DNA from: Rosistilla oblonga
Lineage (GTDB): Bacteria; Planctomycetota; Planctomycetia; Pirellulales; Pirellulaceae
NCBI RefSeq assembly: GCF_007751715.1
Contig: NZ_CP036292.1
Location: 5,897,339-5,961,338, forward strand
DNA: 64,000 nucleotides
Direction of reading: 5' to 3'
Shown: positions 18,129-27,670 of the stretch, in pieces
Numbering within the stretch: the first letter of the stretch is position 1
Layout of the letters: each line of letters begins with the position of its first letter
Position numbers and translations under genes: made by a program
Notes under the pieces: model-generated
Databases searched by the model: none
Told to the model about the DNA's origin: nothing
What the model saw: the letters and a program-made list of their open reading frames with translations, nothing else

Positions 18129-20888
18129 ATGAAGCGACCGCCCCTATCGATTGGCATCCGAAGGCCAAGTGCTATGTGCACTTCCGCTGATAACCATCTT
18201 CCGCAACGGGAGCGGGGCGGTCAACAATTAGTCTGGGTAACCTTAGCGATTGCGGTAATTTCTCCGCTGTTTTTCCCAAAATATTCTCGCGCCCAGATCC
18301 AGGACTCATTCGACGGCGGCGCTCCCATCTGGCAACTCGACCGCGACGATTGCGGCGTGCAGGTAATCGCTCATCAAAGGATTCCATCGGGGGGGCGTGA
18401 TGCCGGCCCCTGCGAATCGCTCTCCCTGCAAACCGGTCCCGGCACGCGAGCTGAATTCATCTACCGGATCGTTCCGACCGAGGTGATCAACGAATTGGTC
18501 GCATCGGTCTGGTACTGGTCTCAACGTCCCGGAGCGCGGATGTCGCTGCGGGTCCGATTCCCGTTTGCCATCGATCCACGAACCGGGCAACCCGCGGTCG
18601 CGCGGATCGGCAACGTCGCCTACACCCAGCCGGGACAATGGCAGCAGTTGTCGCTGACCAATGCCCAGCAACAACTTGTCGTTCAACAGGCGGTGCTGCG
18701 GAATTCGATGGGACGCGAAGTCGATCTGCGACAACCGTATATCGATGCCGTCACGATCAACACCTACACCGGACCGGGAACCGAAAACGTTCGCTTGGAC
18801 GACCTGCGCATCGATCGCGCGCTGCCGGTGCAATTGAACCGCCTGGAAAACCGCAGCACCACAACGATGCAAGCCGACGCCGCGACGCGCGACGCGTTTC
18901 CGGTTGGCGTCGTCAAACGCTTCATCGAATACAACGGCGAGGCTTTGCCGTGGCTGAAAGCGAACGGCTTCACCGGGATCCTAATGCAGCGAGTCCCCGA
19001 CGCGGCGATCTTGCGTGAAGCCAATCAAGCGGGGCTGGAGATCATCGCCCCCTACGCAACCGTCGAGCGGAAGGACCTCGCGAATCTGCTGGCCCCGGTC
19101 ATCGCTTGGAACCTCGGCGACGCGCTACTGGAAAAGGACCTCCCTCGCAGCGTCGATATCGCCGGCCGACTGCGCCGTCTGCCGGGTGTGTTGCGTCGCG
19201 AATTGGTAGCGTTTCCGATCGAATCGCATCGCCAATACCGATCGGTCAGCGATTGCTTGGCGATCGACCTGCCTCCGCCCGTTCGCGGCCTGACACCCGC
19301 CGAAGAATCGGCGTGGCAGTCCGAAGCGATCTTGAGCGCCGGGCACGCTCCCCATTTCCTAACCGCGATCGCCAGTGGCCCCAGCGGCGCGCTGCGCGAT
19401 CAGATCGAAGGGCTGGCACGTTTTACCGACACCACGCCGATCGACGATTTCGGCTGGCATGCGACTTGGCTGCAGACGATGCGGGCGCTCGAGACATCTC
19501 CGCGTGGGATCGTGTTTCGATCCAGCGGCGCTTTGGACAGCGGACGCGCCGAGGATTTCCAGCGCGCCGGCGTGCTGCGGTTGATCAACCGCTTCATCAC
19601 CCTCACCCAAACGATCGTCTCGGCGGGAGCTGCGACGACAGAGCTGACATGTTACGACGCCGCCTATCGGGCGCGGCATGTCCGCAACGGCAATCTCGGC
19701 TTGATCATCGCGACGTCGACCAGCAGCGTCGGCACGATGCCTCACGCCGGCAACGGCAAGGTCTTGCGGATCGCGATCCCTCCGGCGCTCCGCGGCCAAC
19801 AGATCTTTCGCTTCAGCGGGATGCAGTTGGAACGGATGAAGCTGGATGCGACGCCGGGCGGGTCGGCCATCGATGTCGTCGCTCCCGATTTTGTGGAACT
19901 GTTTCTCGTCTCCAACGACTCGGCAGCGACAGCCCGCTTCGATCGCCAGCTGCATCAGACGTCCAGCCAAGTCGGGTTCGATCGCTGGCAATTGGTTCGC
20001 GAATCGTTGAAGCGAACGACCCGCGACTGGGACACGATGCGTCAGACCGGCCTGTCGGCACCCACCGATCGCGCCTACGCAGTTCTCCGGCAAGGCAACC
20101 AAGCGTTGGATGAATCGGCGCGAGTCCATCAATCGGGCGACGTCGCTTCGGCCTACCGCCTGCTCCGCCGCGCCGACGCCTGGAACGTTCAAGCCACCGG
20201 GCAATTGATCGATGCATTGGCCTTCGACCAAGACCGAATCGTCAGTCATCCGGCGCTACACGCCCCCAACTCCGCTGCTCTCTATATCGGCATGTTGCCG
20301 CAATCCGACAACGGCCATTGGCAAGCTGATCCGACGGTTCTCAACCCGTTCGAAAATCCGCAGCTCTGGGAGCGATCGGGTTGGACTCACGATCGTCGCC
20401 GCGAAGACCTGGCTCGATCCGACGTGCAGATCACCGAACGCCCCGAATCCGGGCGAACCGCGCTGACGCTGTCGGTGCAGAGTCTCAGCGGGCAACCGTT
20501 GCCCGGTGGTTACGCCGGCACGATGTTGCGCGGTCGCAGCCAAGCGATTCGCTGCCAGCAAGGCGATTGCCTGCGGATCGACGCGCGGATTCGAGTCCGC
20601 AGCCAGGGACCGATCCGGCCGCATCGCGGCGCCTTGATCTACGATTCGTATGCCGGTTCGGAACTCGGCCTATTCGTCCGCCCCGACAACAAATGGCACG
20701 ACATCCGACTGTACAGGGTCGCGACGAACAACCAACCGCTTCAAACGACTTTCGAATTGATCGGCGAAGGCGAACTGCAGTTGGAACAGTTCTCGGTCTC
20801 CAAGTGGGTTCCCAAATCGGCCCCCTTGCCGATCCGTCCGTTGGTCGGCGCCCGCCCCGACGCTCTTATCAATGAACCGGTCCGCTAA
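18129..20888 (+). CDS. Large secreted hypothetical protein, putative beta-sandwich plus TIM-barrel-like region
   Basis: This protein of about 919 aa has an N-terminal hydrophobic segment (LVWVTLAIAVISPLFF, about residues 35-50) followed by a plausible signal-peptidase site after SRAQ. The next ~190 residues are beta-rich with an acidic ending (NVRLDDLRID), as in carbohydrate-binding jelly rolls. A central region (about 250-520) has alternating helices and strands (FTGILMQRVPDAAIL, LEIIAPYATVERKDL, VIAWNLGDALLEKDLP) suggesting a glycoside-hydrolase-like barrel. The C-terminal third is again beta-rich. No catalytic motif could be named. It resembles in layout the 1285-aa protein encoded at 45562-49419. 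The first ATG at 18129 is used; an ATG at 18174 is an alternative. Confidence 0.6.
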   Translation: MKRPPLSIGIRRPSAMCTSADNHLPQRERGGQQLVWVTLAIAVISPLFFPKYSRAQIQDSFDGGAPIWQLDRDDCGVQVIAHQRIPSGGRDAGPCESLSLQTGPGTRAEFIYRIVPTEVINELVASVWYWSQRPGARMSLRVRFPFAIDPRTGQPAVARIGNVAYTQPGQWQQLSLTNAQQQLVVQQAVLRNSMGREVDLRQPYIDAVTINTYTGPGTENVRLDDLRIDRALPVQLNRLENRSTTTMQADAATRDAFPVGVVKRFIEYNGEALPWLKANGFTGILMQRVPDAAILREANQAGLEIIAPYATVERKDLANLLAPVIAWNLGDALLEKDLPRSVDIAGRLRRLPGVLRRELVAFPIESHRQYRSVSDCLAIDLPPPVRGLTPAEESAWQSEAILSAGHAPHFLTAIASGPSGALRDQIEGLARFTDTTPIDDFGWHATWLQTMRALETSPRGIVFRSSGALDSGRAEDFQRAGVLRLINRFITLTQTIVSAGAATTELTCYDAAYRARHVRNGNLGLIIATSTSSVGTMPHAGNGKVLRIAIPPALRGQQIFRFSGMQLERMKLDATPGGSAIDVVAPDFVELFLVSNDSAATARFDRQLHQTSSQVGFDRWQLVRESLKRTTRDWDTMRQTGLSAPTDRAYAVLRQGNQALDESARVHQSGDVASAYRLLRRADAWNVQATGQLIDALAFDQDRIVSHPALHAPNSAALYIGMLPQSDNGHWQADPTVLNPFENPQLWERSGWTHDRRREDLARSDVQITERPESGRTALTLSVQSLSGQPLPGGYAGTMLRGRSQAIRCQQGDCLRIDARIRVRSQGPIRPHRGALIYDSYAGSELGLFVRPDNKWHDIRLYRVATNNQPLQTTFELIGEGELQLEQFSVSKWVPKSAPLPIRPLVGARPDALINEPVR

Positions 20889-21166
20889 CCGGATCGTCTT
20901 TACATCGCCGGCACGCTCTCTGCCTCCGGCACCGGTGTCGGCATATCTGATTGACATCGCAGAACCGGCACAATCGCGCAACTCGGTTCAAGCATCACGG
21001 ACAACCTAATTCCGGCATCTTTTCAGAACGCCTGCAGCGCACGCCGATACTCCATGTGTAAGGCGAACTCAAACAAAGCTTTTGCTCTACGGCCGTCCAT
21101 CACGCGACCTCCCAATCCGCGACGGAACGGCCTTTGTTTCCTCCCAATTGTGCTGAAGGCAATCCC

Positions 21167-22081
21167 ATGGTCGAAGAACTAGTGGCTGTTGATCCAGGTC
21201 TTGAAGATATCAAAGCGGCGCGTTCACGAACGACTGTGCGAGCCAAAGATCCCGCCGTCCAGTCGCCCCTGGAAACGTATCTTCGCGAGATCAATGAGAC
21301 AGCACTGTTGTCGGCGGAAGAAGAGCAGCAGTTGGCCGGCGGGATCGCTCAAGGCGACGTGATGGCTCGCGACCGAATGGTCCGCGCCAACCTGCGATTG
21401 GTCGTCAACATCGCTCGCGGCTACACCGGCAAAGGCCTCGGCTTACAAGACTTGATCGAAGAGGGGAACCTGGGCCTGTTGCGAGCTGTCGAAGGTTTCG
21501 ACCCCAACGTCGGCACGCGGTTCAGCACCTACGCCAGCTATTGGATTAAACAGTCGATCAAACGCGCTCTGATCAACAGCGCCAAGACGATTCGGATCCC
21601 TGCCTATATGGTTGAATTGCTCAGCAAATGGCGTCGGGCCACGGCGCGGCTGACCGAAGAACTCGGCCGCACCCCGACCAATGAAGAGGTCGCTCGCGTG
21701 CTGGGCCTTCCGAAGAAGAAGCTGCCGATCATCAAAAAAGCGATCCGCATCAACAACAGCACGCCGCAGAGCGATCAATCCGAATCGGGATGGTCGCTGG
21801 GCGAGATGGTGATGGATGAGAAGCAGAAGAGCCCCGACGACGCGATGCAAGATGACGACATCATGCACCACGCGCTGCAAATGCTCGGCCGCCTGGAATC
21901 GCGTGAAGCGACAGTGATCAAGATGCGATTTGGACTCGACGGCAGCGCCCCCCACACGCTGAAAGAAATCGGTGCCGAACTGGGACTGACCCGCGAACGC
22001 GTCCGTCAAATCGAAACCGAAGCGCTCAACCGCATGGCCGATGCCCTCAAAGACCCCAAAGAACGTATCGGCCTGGCATAA
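21167..22081 (+). CDS. RNA polymerase sigma factor, sigma-70 (RpoD/SigA-like) family
   Basis: This 304-aa primary-type sigma factor contains region 1.2 (SPLETYLREINETALLSAEE), region 2 with the core-binding and -10 recognition helices (ANLRLVVNIARGYTGKGL, LQDLIEEGNLGLLRAVEGFD, FSTYASYWIKQSIKRALI), region 3 (KWRRATARLTEELGRTPTNE) and region 4 with its HTH (LKEIGAELGLTRERVRQIE). It lacks the long region 1.1 of RpoD, as do many group 2 or planctomycete SigA-like factors, so I leave the symbol blank. ATG 21167 is chosen because GAAGG at 21155-21159 lies seven bases upstream; the frame also opens at TTG 21134. The gene is monocistronic. An unusual duplicate of its last codons lies just downstream. 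Confidence 0.92.
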   Translation: MVEELVAVDPGLEDIKAARSRTTVRAKDPAVQSPLETYLREINETALLSAEEEQQLAGGIAQGDVMARDRMVRANLRLVVNIARGYTGKGLGLQDLIEEGNLGLLRAVEGFDPNVGTRFSTYASYWIKQSIKRALINSAKTIRIPAYMVELLSKWRRATARLTEELGRTPTNEEVARVLGLPKKKLPIIKKAIRINNSTPQSDQSESGWSLGEMVMDEKQKSPDDAMQDDDIMHHALQMLGRLESREATVIKMRFGLDGSAPHTLKEIGAELGLTRERVRQIETEALNRMADALKDPKERIGLA

Positions 22082-22123
22082 GTAGAACGCGCCCGAAGCC
22101 CCACTTGGATCAAGCGCGTAATG

Positions 22124-22153
22124 GATCCGAAGGAACGTATCGGCCTGGCATAA
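22124..22153 (+). pseudogene. Orphan copy of the sigma-factor 3' end
   Basis: These ten codons read DPKERIGLA plus a TAA stop, identical in protein to the last nine residues of the sigma-factor gene 71 bp upstream. Three codons differ synonymously (GAT/GAC, CCG/CCC, AAG/AAA). The similarity also continues for several bases after the stop (AGAACGC). The fragment has no start of its own and is probably a remnant, not a gene. Confidence 0.8.
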
Positions 22154-22171
22154 CCAGAACGCCCCTGATGG

Positions 22172-23095
22172 CTACGCCTTCACGATAAAGTTCCGCAGGA
22201 AATCATGGCTCTGCCGCAGCGCAGCCTTCCGCGATTCCAACGTCCCTTCGTACGCTCGATCTTCGACCTCCACGCAGACCGGGCCGGCATAACCACTGTC
22301 CCCCAAGACCGACAGAAAACGCCCCCAATCGATCTCGCCAAGCCCCGGCAGTTTGGGACAGTGGTATTCCAGCGGATTGGCCATGATGCCAACTTGGTTC
22401 AAGCGATGCCGATCGACGCGGACATCCTTGGCGTGCGCGTGGAAGATCCGATCGGCGAAGTCCCACACCGGTTGGATGTGATCGATCTGCTGCCAGACCA
22501 AGTGCGAGGGATCGAAGTTCAAACCAAAGTGATCGCTCGGGATCGCATCGAACATCCGTCGCCAGATTGCCGGCGTCGTCGCCAGATTCTTGCCGCCGGG
22601 CCATTCGTCGTCGGTGAAGAACATCGGACAGTTTTCGATCCCGATCCGCACTCCGTGCTGTTCCGCCGCCGCGATGATCGGTCGCCAGGTTTCCAAGAAC
22701 CGCGGCCAGTTGGCGTCGACCGATTTGGTCCAGTCGCGGCCGACGAAGGTGTTTAATTGCGGGATGCTCAACTGCTGGCAAGCTTTAATCAGCGCGTGCA
22801 GATGTTCGACCGCTGCCGCCGCTTCGTCCAGATCGCCGGCTAGCGGATTCGGATAATAACCGAGTCCCGAAATCGCCACGCCATGTTGTTGCGTGAGTGC
22901 CCCGATCGCGTCGACCTCCGCCGGGCCCAGCGCCGCGGTATCGATATGCGTGATCCCGGCATACCGCCGCTCCGCCTTCCCCTGCGGCCAACACATCACC
23001 TCGACACAGTCGTAACCGATCTCCGCGGCGACCGAGAACACTTCGTCCAAGGACAACTCGGGCAAAATCGCACTCACAAAACCTAATTGCAACAC
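22172..23095 (-). CDS. Sugar phosphate isomerase/epimerase (xylose isomerase-like TIM barrel)
   Basis: This protein of about 307 aa is of the AP_endonuc_2/IolE-like TIM barrel superfamily. Typical elements are [14 protein letters not shown] near the N-terminus, [12 protein letters not shown] (metal-binding Glu strand), [14 protein letters not shown] (Asp and His ligands), [13 protein letters not shown] (His ligand) and CVEVEDR at the C-terminal end. Members interconvert or hydrolyse sugar derivatives and often require a divalent metal; the exact substrate is not predictable. I place the start at GTG 23095, ten bases after an AGGAG box (23106-23110). The TTG at 23104 would be only one base from that box. 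No partner gene is adjacent. Confidence 0.82.
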   Translation of the reverse strand: MLQLGFVSAILPELSLDEVFSVAAEIGYDCVEVMCWPQGKAERRYAGITHIDTAALGPAEVDAIGALTQQHGVAISGLGYYPNPLAGDLDEAAAAVEHLHALIKACQQLSIPQLNTFVGRDWTKSVDANWPRFLETWRPIIAAAEQHGVRIGIENCPMFFTDDEWPGGKNLATTPAIWRRMFDAIPSDHFGLNFDPSHLVWQQIDHIQPVWDFADRIFHAHAKDVRVDRHRLNQVGIMANPLEYHCPKLPGLGEIDWGRFLSVLGDSGYAGPVCVEVEDRAYEGTLESRKAALRQSHDFLRNFIVKA

Positions 23096-23104
23096 AGCGG
23101 TCAA

Positions 23105-23421
23105 ACTCCTTCAAATCGGTTCAAGCGGTGGCAGATGCCCGCGGCGATGCGGTTGCGGCGACCGCGTCGGCTGCCAGCCACAAGACACAGGTTCCCGAGG
23201 CATCAGCGGATCCCCGAGCGGGACGCAGCGAAAACGCTGGATTATACGGGCTGATTCGCGCTGTCGGAACCATCGACGGGGCATCGGATCGGGGCCCGCA
23301 CCATTGCCCAATACAGCCTCGCCCGGTAGATTCGCTGCATATCTTCAATTAAAGCATTTACTTAAATTGAGATCGCCAGGTTAAGTCTCCTTCCCCCATA
23401 TAAAAAACATTCCATACGCTG
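23105..23421. other. Intergenic region, no gene seen
   Basis: These 317 bp lie between the start of the minus-strand isomerase and the start of dapL, so promoters for both genes should be here. The short open frames present have no gene-like composition. The last 80 bp before dapL are AT-rich, consistent with a promoter, but I could not assign exact boxes. Confidence 0.5.
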
Positions 23422-24681
23422 ATGTCTACGACCAACTCCGAAACAAACTCCGCGGATCCTTACTTTCAGTCGCTGTTTGCCGAACGGATTGGTGGCAGCG
23501 GCTACGGCAAAGGGACGGCGATCTACAAATTCGAAAAGATCAAGCGCGCCAAGCGGAAAGCGTTGGCCGATTTCCCCGATCGCCAGCTGATCGATTTCGG
23601 CATCGGTGAAAACGATGGCGTCGCCGACGCGAAGGTCCGCGAGCGGATGGCGGTCGAGATCAACCAGCCCGAAAATCGCGGCTACGCCGACAACGGCATC
23701 GGCGATTTCCAGCAGGCGGTCGCTCGGTTCATGCAGCGGAACTTCAACGTCACGCTCGACCCCGCGACCGAAATCAACCACTGCATCGGCAGCAAGACCG
23801 CGCTGTCGATGTTGCCCGCCTGCTTCATCAACCCCGGCGACATCACGCTGATGACCGCACCGGGATATCCCGTCGCGGGAACTCACACGACCTATTATGG
23901 CGGCACGGTTCATAAGCTTCCGCTGTTGGCCGAAAACAATTTCCTGCCCGATCTCGATTCGATCACCGACGAGATCTGGGAACGCGTCAAGATCCTGGTC
24001 CTGAACTATCCGAACAGCCCGACCGGCCGCTTGTGCCCGCCGGAGTTCTTCGAGAAGGTCGTCAAGTTGGCCAAGGAGAAGAAGTTCATCGTCGTGCAAG
24101 ACGCGGCGCACATCATGTTGACCTTCGACGGACGGCCGACAAGTTTCCTGGAGACTCCCGGCGCGAAGGAGGTCGGCGTCGAAGTCCATTCGCTCAGCAA
24201 AGGCTTCGACATGATCGGCTGGCGTTTGGGCTGGGTCTGCGGCAACCCAACTCTGGTCCGCGCCTTCTCCGACGTCAAAGACAACTGCGACAGCGGACAA
24301 TTCATCGCGATCCAAAAGGCAGCGGTGACAGCGCTCGACGACGAATCGATCCCAAAGCGAGTGAACGCCAAGTATCGTCGTCGCTTGGAAAAGCTGGTCA
24401 CGATGTTGAACGAATGCGGCTTCGAGTGCCAGATGCCCGGCGGCAGCTACTTCCTGTACACCAAAGCCCCCGTCGCTTCGGCGGACGGCGGCAGCTTCGA
24501 TTCGGGCGAAGCGGCCAGCCAATATCTGATCACGCAGCACTCGATGGTCACCGTTCCTTGGGACGACGCCGGACCTTACATCCGTTTCAGCGTCACCTAC
24601 GAAGCGGCTGACGAAGCGGCCGAAGATGCGTTGATGGCTGAATCGAAGAAGCGTCTGATGTCGGCCGGCCTGACCTTCTAG
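23422..24681 (+). CDS. dapL: LL-diaminopimelate aminotransferase
   Basis: This 419-aa fold-type I PLP enzyme converts tetrahydrodipicolinate to LL-diaminopimelate with glutamate as amino donor. It is a one-step route to lysine and peptidoglycan precursor used by planctomycetes, chlamydiae and plants. Family features are AIYKFEKIKRAKRKAL and LIDFGIGENDGVAD at the N-terminus, MTAPGYPVAGTHTTYYGG, LNYPNSPTGRLCPPEFF, and HSLSKGFDMIGWRLGW, which carries the PLP-binding lysine, followed by PWDDAGPYIRFSVTYEA at the end. Length and order match the family. The gene appears monocistronic. A perfect-looking palindrome around the stop codon (about 24665-24690) lacks a T-tract, so termination there is uncertain. 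Confidence 0.93.
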   Translation: MSTTNSETNSADPYFQSLFAERIGGSGYGKGTAIYKFEKIKRAKRKALADFPDRQLIDFGIGENDGVADAKVRERMAVEINQPENRGYADNGIGDFQQAVARFMQRNFNVTLDPATEINHCIGSKTALSMLPACFINPGDITLMTAPGYPVAGTHTTYYGGTVHKLPLLAENNFLPDLDSITDEIWERVKILVLNYPNSPTGRLCPPEFFEKVVKLAKEKKFIVVQDAAHIMLTFDGRPTSFLETPGAKEVGVEVHSLSKGFDMIGWRLGWVCGNPTLVRAFSDVKDNCDSGQFIAIQKAAVTALDDESIPKRVNAKYRRRLEKLVTMLNECGFECQMPGGSYFLYTKAPVASADGGSFDSGEAASQYLITQHSMVTVPWDDAGPYIRFSVTYEAADEAAEDALMAESKKRLMSAGLTF

Positions 24682-24701
24682 GTCAAGCCGCCAATTGCTT
24701 C

Positions 24702-24873
24702 CGTAGCGGAAGTCGTCAAGACTTTCGAAAGATCACGCCGCCGATCGAAACTCTTGACGAGTTCCGCTACGTGTTAATTCAGTTTCGGTGGGGACCTCCT
24801 GCCGATCGAAAGTCTTGACGACTTCCGCTACGACTCACATTACCTTTCGAAAGTCTTGACGACTTCCGCTACG
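24702..24873. repeat. Four copies of a 29-30 bp REP-like repeat upstream of purE
   Basis: Copies lie at 24702-24731 (reverse orientation), 24743-24771, 24804-24832 and 24844-24873. The shared core is GTCTTGACGACTTCCGCTAC, and each copy has internal dyad symmetry. The first copy is inverted relative to the other three, so copies 1 and 2 could pair as a long hairpin. Irregular spacing (11-33 bp) and lack of unique equal-length spacers argue against CRISPR. Confidence 0.9.
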
Positions 24874-24903
24874 CCCAGAACTTAAAACTTGAAGAGAGCT
24901 ACG

Positions 24904-25425
24904 ATGGCAGATCCTTCGCCAACCGTCGGCGTGATCATGGGCAGCAAGTCCGATTGGGAAACGATGCGGCACGCCGACGCGATGTTGTCGGCGCTGCAGA
25001 TCCCGCACGAATGCAAAGTCGTTTCGGCGCATCGGACTCCGCAACGGATGTTCGAATACGCTCAAATGGCCGCCGATCGCGGGATCCAAGTGATCATCGC
25101 CGGTGCCGGCGGCGCGGCGCATCTGCCCGGCATGGTCGCTTCCGAAACGCTGCTGCCCGTGCTGGGCGTGCCGGTTCAGAGCCGCGCGTTGCAGGGACTC
25201 GATTCGCTGCTTTCGATAGTTCAGATGCCCGGCGGCGTTCCCGTCGGGACGCTTTCGATCGGGACTTCGGGAGCGAAAAACGCAGCCTTGATGGCGGCCC
25301 GGATCCTGTCGCTGACCGATCCCGCGCTGCAACAACGGCTCGCCGATTTCGTCGCGCAACAAACCGCAGACGTCCTAGAGGACGCGGAGATCGAAAACGC
25401 AGATCTCGAGGATCTCCAACGATGA
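24904..25425 (+). CDS. purE: N5-carboxyaminoimidazole ribonucleotide mutase PurE
   Basis: This protein of about 173 aa is of the class I PurE family, which moves the carboxylate of N5-CAIR to make CAIR in de novo purine synthesis. Diagnostic segments are [14 protein letters not shown] at the N-terminus (phosphate-binding SKSD), [11 protein letters not shown] with the catalytic histidine, [14 protein letters not shown], and [19 protein letters not shown] chose ATG 24904, preceded by a GAAGAGAG purine stretch; the in-frame codon at 24889 would add five residues not found in the family. The stop overlaps the purK start by four bases (ATGA), so the two genes form a coupled operon catalysing successive steps. 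Confidence 0.95.
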   Translation: MADPSPTVGVIMGSKSDWETMRHADAMLSALQIPHECKVVSAHRTPQRMFEYAQMAADRGIQVIIAGAGGAAHLPGMVASETLLPVLGVPVQSRALQGLDSLLSIVQMPGGVPVGTLSIGTSGAKNAALMAARILSLTDPALQQRLADFVAQQTADVLEDAEIENADLEDLQR

Positions 25426-26564
25426 ACCCAACAGCGATCGTCCCACCGGGATCGACCATCGGCGTCTTTGGCAGCGGGCAATTGGGCCGCATGTTTACGA
25501 TGGTCGCTAAACAGATGGGCTATCGCGTGGTGATCTATTCGCCCGACGCCGATTCCCCCGCCGGACAAGTTGCCGACCGCGAGATCGTCGCCCAATACGA
25601 CGACCAATCGGCTGTCGAAGACTTTGCTCGTCAGTGCGATGTGATCACGCTGGAATTCGAAAACATCCCCGTCGAAACCGTCGGCTGGGCCGGAGCGATC
25701 ACGCCGGTCCATCCCGATGCCCGCGTCCTACACGTGGCTCAAGACCGGATCATCGAGAAGCAAACGCTGGCCGATGCCGGACTGCCAGTCACTCCCTTCC
25801 GCCCCGTCTTTAATGCCGACGATGTCCGCCGCGCGGCTGACGAACTGGGCTACCCGATCGTCCTAAAAACCGCCCGCAGCGGTTACGACGGCAAGGGACA
25901 GCGGATCCTTCGCGATCCCGAATCGATCGAACCGGCGCTAGCCGAACTCGGGTCGGACCGCCTGGTCGCCGAAAAGATGATCGACTTTCAGCGCGAAGTC
26001 TCGATCCTCGTCTACCGCAGCCGCAACGGCAGCGTCGGGACGTACCCGCTAATCGAAAACCACCACGCCAACCACATCCTCGACTACTCGATCTGCCCCG
26101 CCGCGGGCAGCGACACGCTCCGCGACGCCGCGCGACAGATCGCGATGACGACCGCCAAGTCGTTGGATCTCGTCGGTTTGCTGTGCATCGAACTGTTCGT
26201 CCAATCGGATGACCGCTTGCTGATCAACGAACTCGCGCCGCGGCCTCACAACTCCGGCCACCTCACGATCGAAGCGTTCCCCTGCTGTCAGTACCAACAG
26301 CTGTTGCGAGCGATCTGCGGTTTGCCATTGGGAACCGAACCGCAAACGCGTCCCGCCGCGATGGCTAATCTGCTGGGAGACGTCTGGGACGGCGGAGCTC
26401 CCGCGTTCGAGAACGCCTTGGCGATCGAAGCGGTCCAGCTGCATCTGTACGGCAAGCAAACCGCTGCTCCAGGTCGCAAGATGGGCCACCTGACCGCGAC
26501 GGCCGATTCGATCGAAGCCGCCCTCGCGAATGTGCTTGCGGCACGCGACCAGCTGAAACGCTAA
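25422..26564 (+). CDS. purK: 5-(carboxyamino)imidazole ribonucleotide synthase PurK
   Basis: This 380-aa ATP-grasp enzyme carboxylates AIR with bicarbonate and ATP to give N5-CAIR, the substrate of PurE. Recognisable parts are [13 protein letters not shown] (N-terminal Rossmann-like domain), [24 protein letters not shown] (ATP-grasp glycine loop), [13 protein letters not shown], and the catalytic region [20 protein letters not shown] (excerpt) with HNSGHLTIE. The frame is open far upstream, but the start at 25422 overlaps the purE stop in the classic ATGA arrangement and matches the family's N-terminus. No purB or other pur gene is adjacent. Confidence 0.94.
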   Translation: MNPTAIVPPGSTIGVFGSGQLGRMFTMVAKQMGYRVVIYSPDADSPAGQVADREIVAQYDDQSAVEDFARQCDVITLEFENIPVETVGWAGAITPVHPDARVLHVAQDRIIEKQTLADAGLPVTPFRPVFNADDVRRAADELGYPIVLKTARSGYDGKGQRILRDPESIEPALAELGSDRLVAEKMIDFQREVSILVYRSRNGSVGTYPLIENHHANHILDYSICPAAGSDTLRDAARQIAMTTAKSLDLVGLLCIELFVQSDDRLLINELAPRPHNSGHLTIEAFPCCQYQQLLRAICGLPLGTEPQTRPAAMANLLGDVWDGGAPAFENALAIEAVQLHLYGKQTAAPGRKMGHLTATADSIEAALANVLAARDQLKR

Positions 26565-26666
26565 CGCAATCTTCACGGATTGAATCCAGTAACTTCACAA
26601 ATCTTCTTCGCCCACATTTTACGATGAGGCTCTAAACATCCCCAGCCGCTGCGAAGGAGACGACCA

Positions 26667-27581
26667 TTGAGTGACCAATACGCCGAGCATCTGAATCGAC
26701 TGCAAGAAGAGTTCCTCGATTCGATCGATGAAGAGATTGAATTGGAGCTGGATGATTCGCGATTTGAGCAGCTGAGTGCGCGTGGCGAGGGTGAGTACGA
26801 TGCGAAACGGCTGGCCCGCACGACCTACTTCCGCGAGCTGCTGCGGCTGCAACGCGAGCTGGTCAAACTGCAAGATTGGGTCGTCAAAACAAACGCCAAG
26901 ATCGTCGTGATCTTCGAAGGACGCGACGCGGCGGGGAAAGGGGGAGCGATCAAACGGATCACGCAGCGACTGAACCCGCGGGTCTGTAAAGTCGCCGCGC
27001 TGCCGGCCCCCAGTGAACGCGAGAAATCGCAGTGGTACTTCCAGCGATTCATCGCTCACCTGCCCGCCGGCGGCGAGATCCTGCTGTTCGACCGCAGCTG
27101 GTACAACCGCGCGGGCGTCGAACGGGTAATGGGTTTCTGCACCGATAAAGAATACGAAGACTTCCTGCAAACCGCTCCCGTCTTCGAAAAGATGCTTGTC
27201 GATTCGGGAATCCATCTGATCAAATACTGGTTCTCGATCACCGACGAACAGCAAGAGTTCCGTTTCAATTGCCGGATCCACGATCCGTTGAAGCAGTGGA
27301 AATTGAGCCCGATGGATCTCGAATCGCGACGTCGATGGGAACAATACACCGTGGCGAAAGAGCGGATGTTGCAGGCGACGCATCGCCCAGAATCCCCTTG
27401 GTGGATCATCGAAGCGGACGACAAGAAGCGAGCCCGACTGAACTGCATCCGCCATCTGTTGGATCAGATCGACTATGCCGAAGTCGAACAGTCGACAGTC
27501 GAACTGCCGAGCCGACAGCGCGAACCCGACTACGAACGCAACCCGATCCCTTCGGACATGATCGTCCCCGCGTTTTATTAG
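26667..27581 (+). CDS. ppk2: Polyphosphate kinase 2 family protein (PPK2)
   Basis: This 304-aa single-domain PPK2 transfers phosphate between polyphosphate and nucleoside phosphates. The Walker A motif FEGRDAAGKGGAIKR (about 83-97), the segment PAPSEREKSQWYFQRF, and the Walker B/lid motif LFDRSWYNRAGVERV (about 140-154) are intact. The later SPMDLESRRRWEQY and RARLNCIRHLL blocks are also family-typical. The start is TTG 26667, seven bases after an AAGGAG box (26654-26659); no ATG fits. PPK2 subclass (AMP, ADP or GDP preference) cannot be fixed by eye. The last 62 bp of the gene occur again at 29607-29668, on the other side of a probable inserted element. Confidence 0.92.
   Translation: MSDQYAEHLNRLQEEFLDSIDEEIELELDDSRFEQLSARGEGEYDAKRLARTTYFRELLRLQRELVKLQDWVVKTNAKIVVIFEGRDAAGKGGAIKRITQRLNPRVCKVAALPAPSEREKSQWYFQRFIAHLPAGGEILLFDRSWYNRAGVERVMGFCTDKEYEDFLQTAPVFEKMLVDSGIHLIKYWFSITDEQQEFRFNCRIHDPLKQWKLSPMDLESRRRWEQYTVAKERMLQATHRPESPWWIIEADDKKRARLNCIRHLLDQIDYAEVEQSTVELPSRQREPDYERNPIPSDMIVPAFY
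27519..27580 (+). repeat. 62-bp direct repeat, copy 1 (native ppk2 3' end, putative att)
   Basis: This is the coding end of ppk2. It pairs with 29607-29668 at 59 of 62 positions. Confidence 0.9.
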
Positions 27582-27670
27582 TCAGTGAGTCGCTAAAGGA
27601 GTCGTGAGGCCGCCAGTGCGCAGCAGAAACACCGGAAGGTGCCGGCTCTAAAAGCCTTCCTCACAGGCGG

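Noticed and set aside
24702-24873. CRISPR array upstream of purE
   Set aside because: Only four copies, one inverted, unequal short spacers, and no cas genes; REP-like repeats explain it.
24954-25421. N-terminal extension of PurK
   Set aside because: It overlaps purE in another frame and is Arg/Asp-rich. The ATG at 25422 gives the family's normal N-terminus and the usual 4-base overlap.
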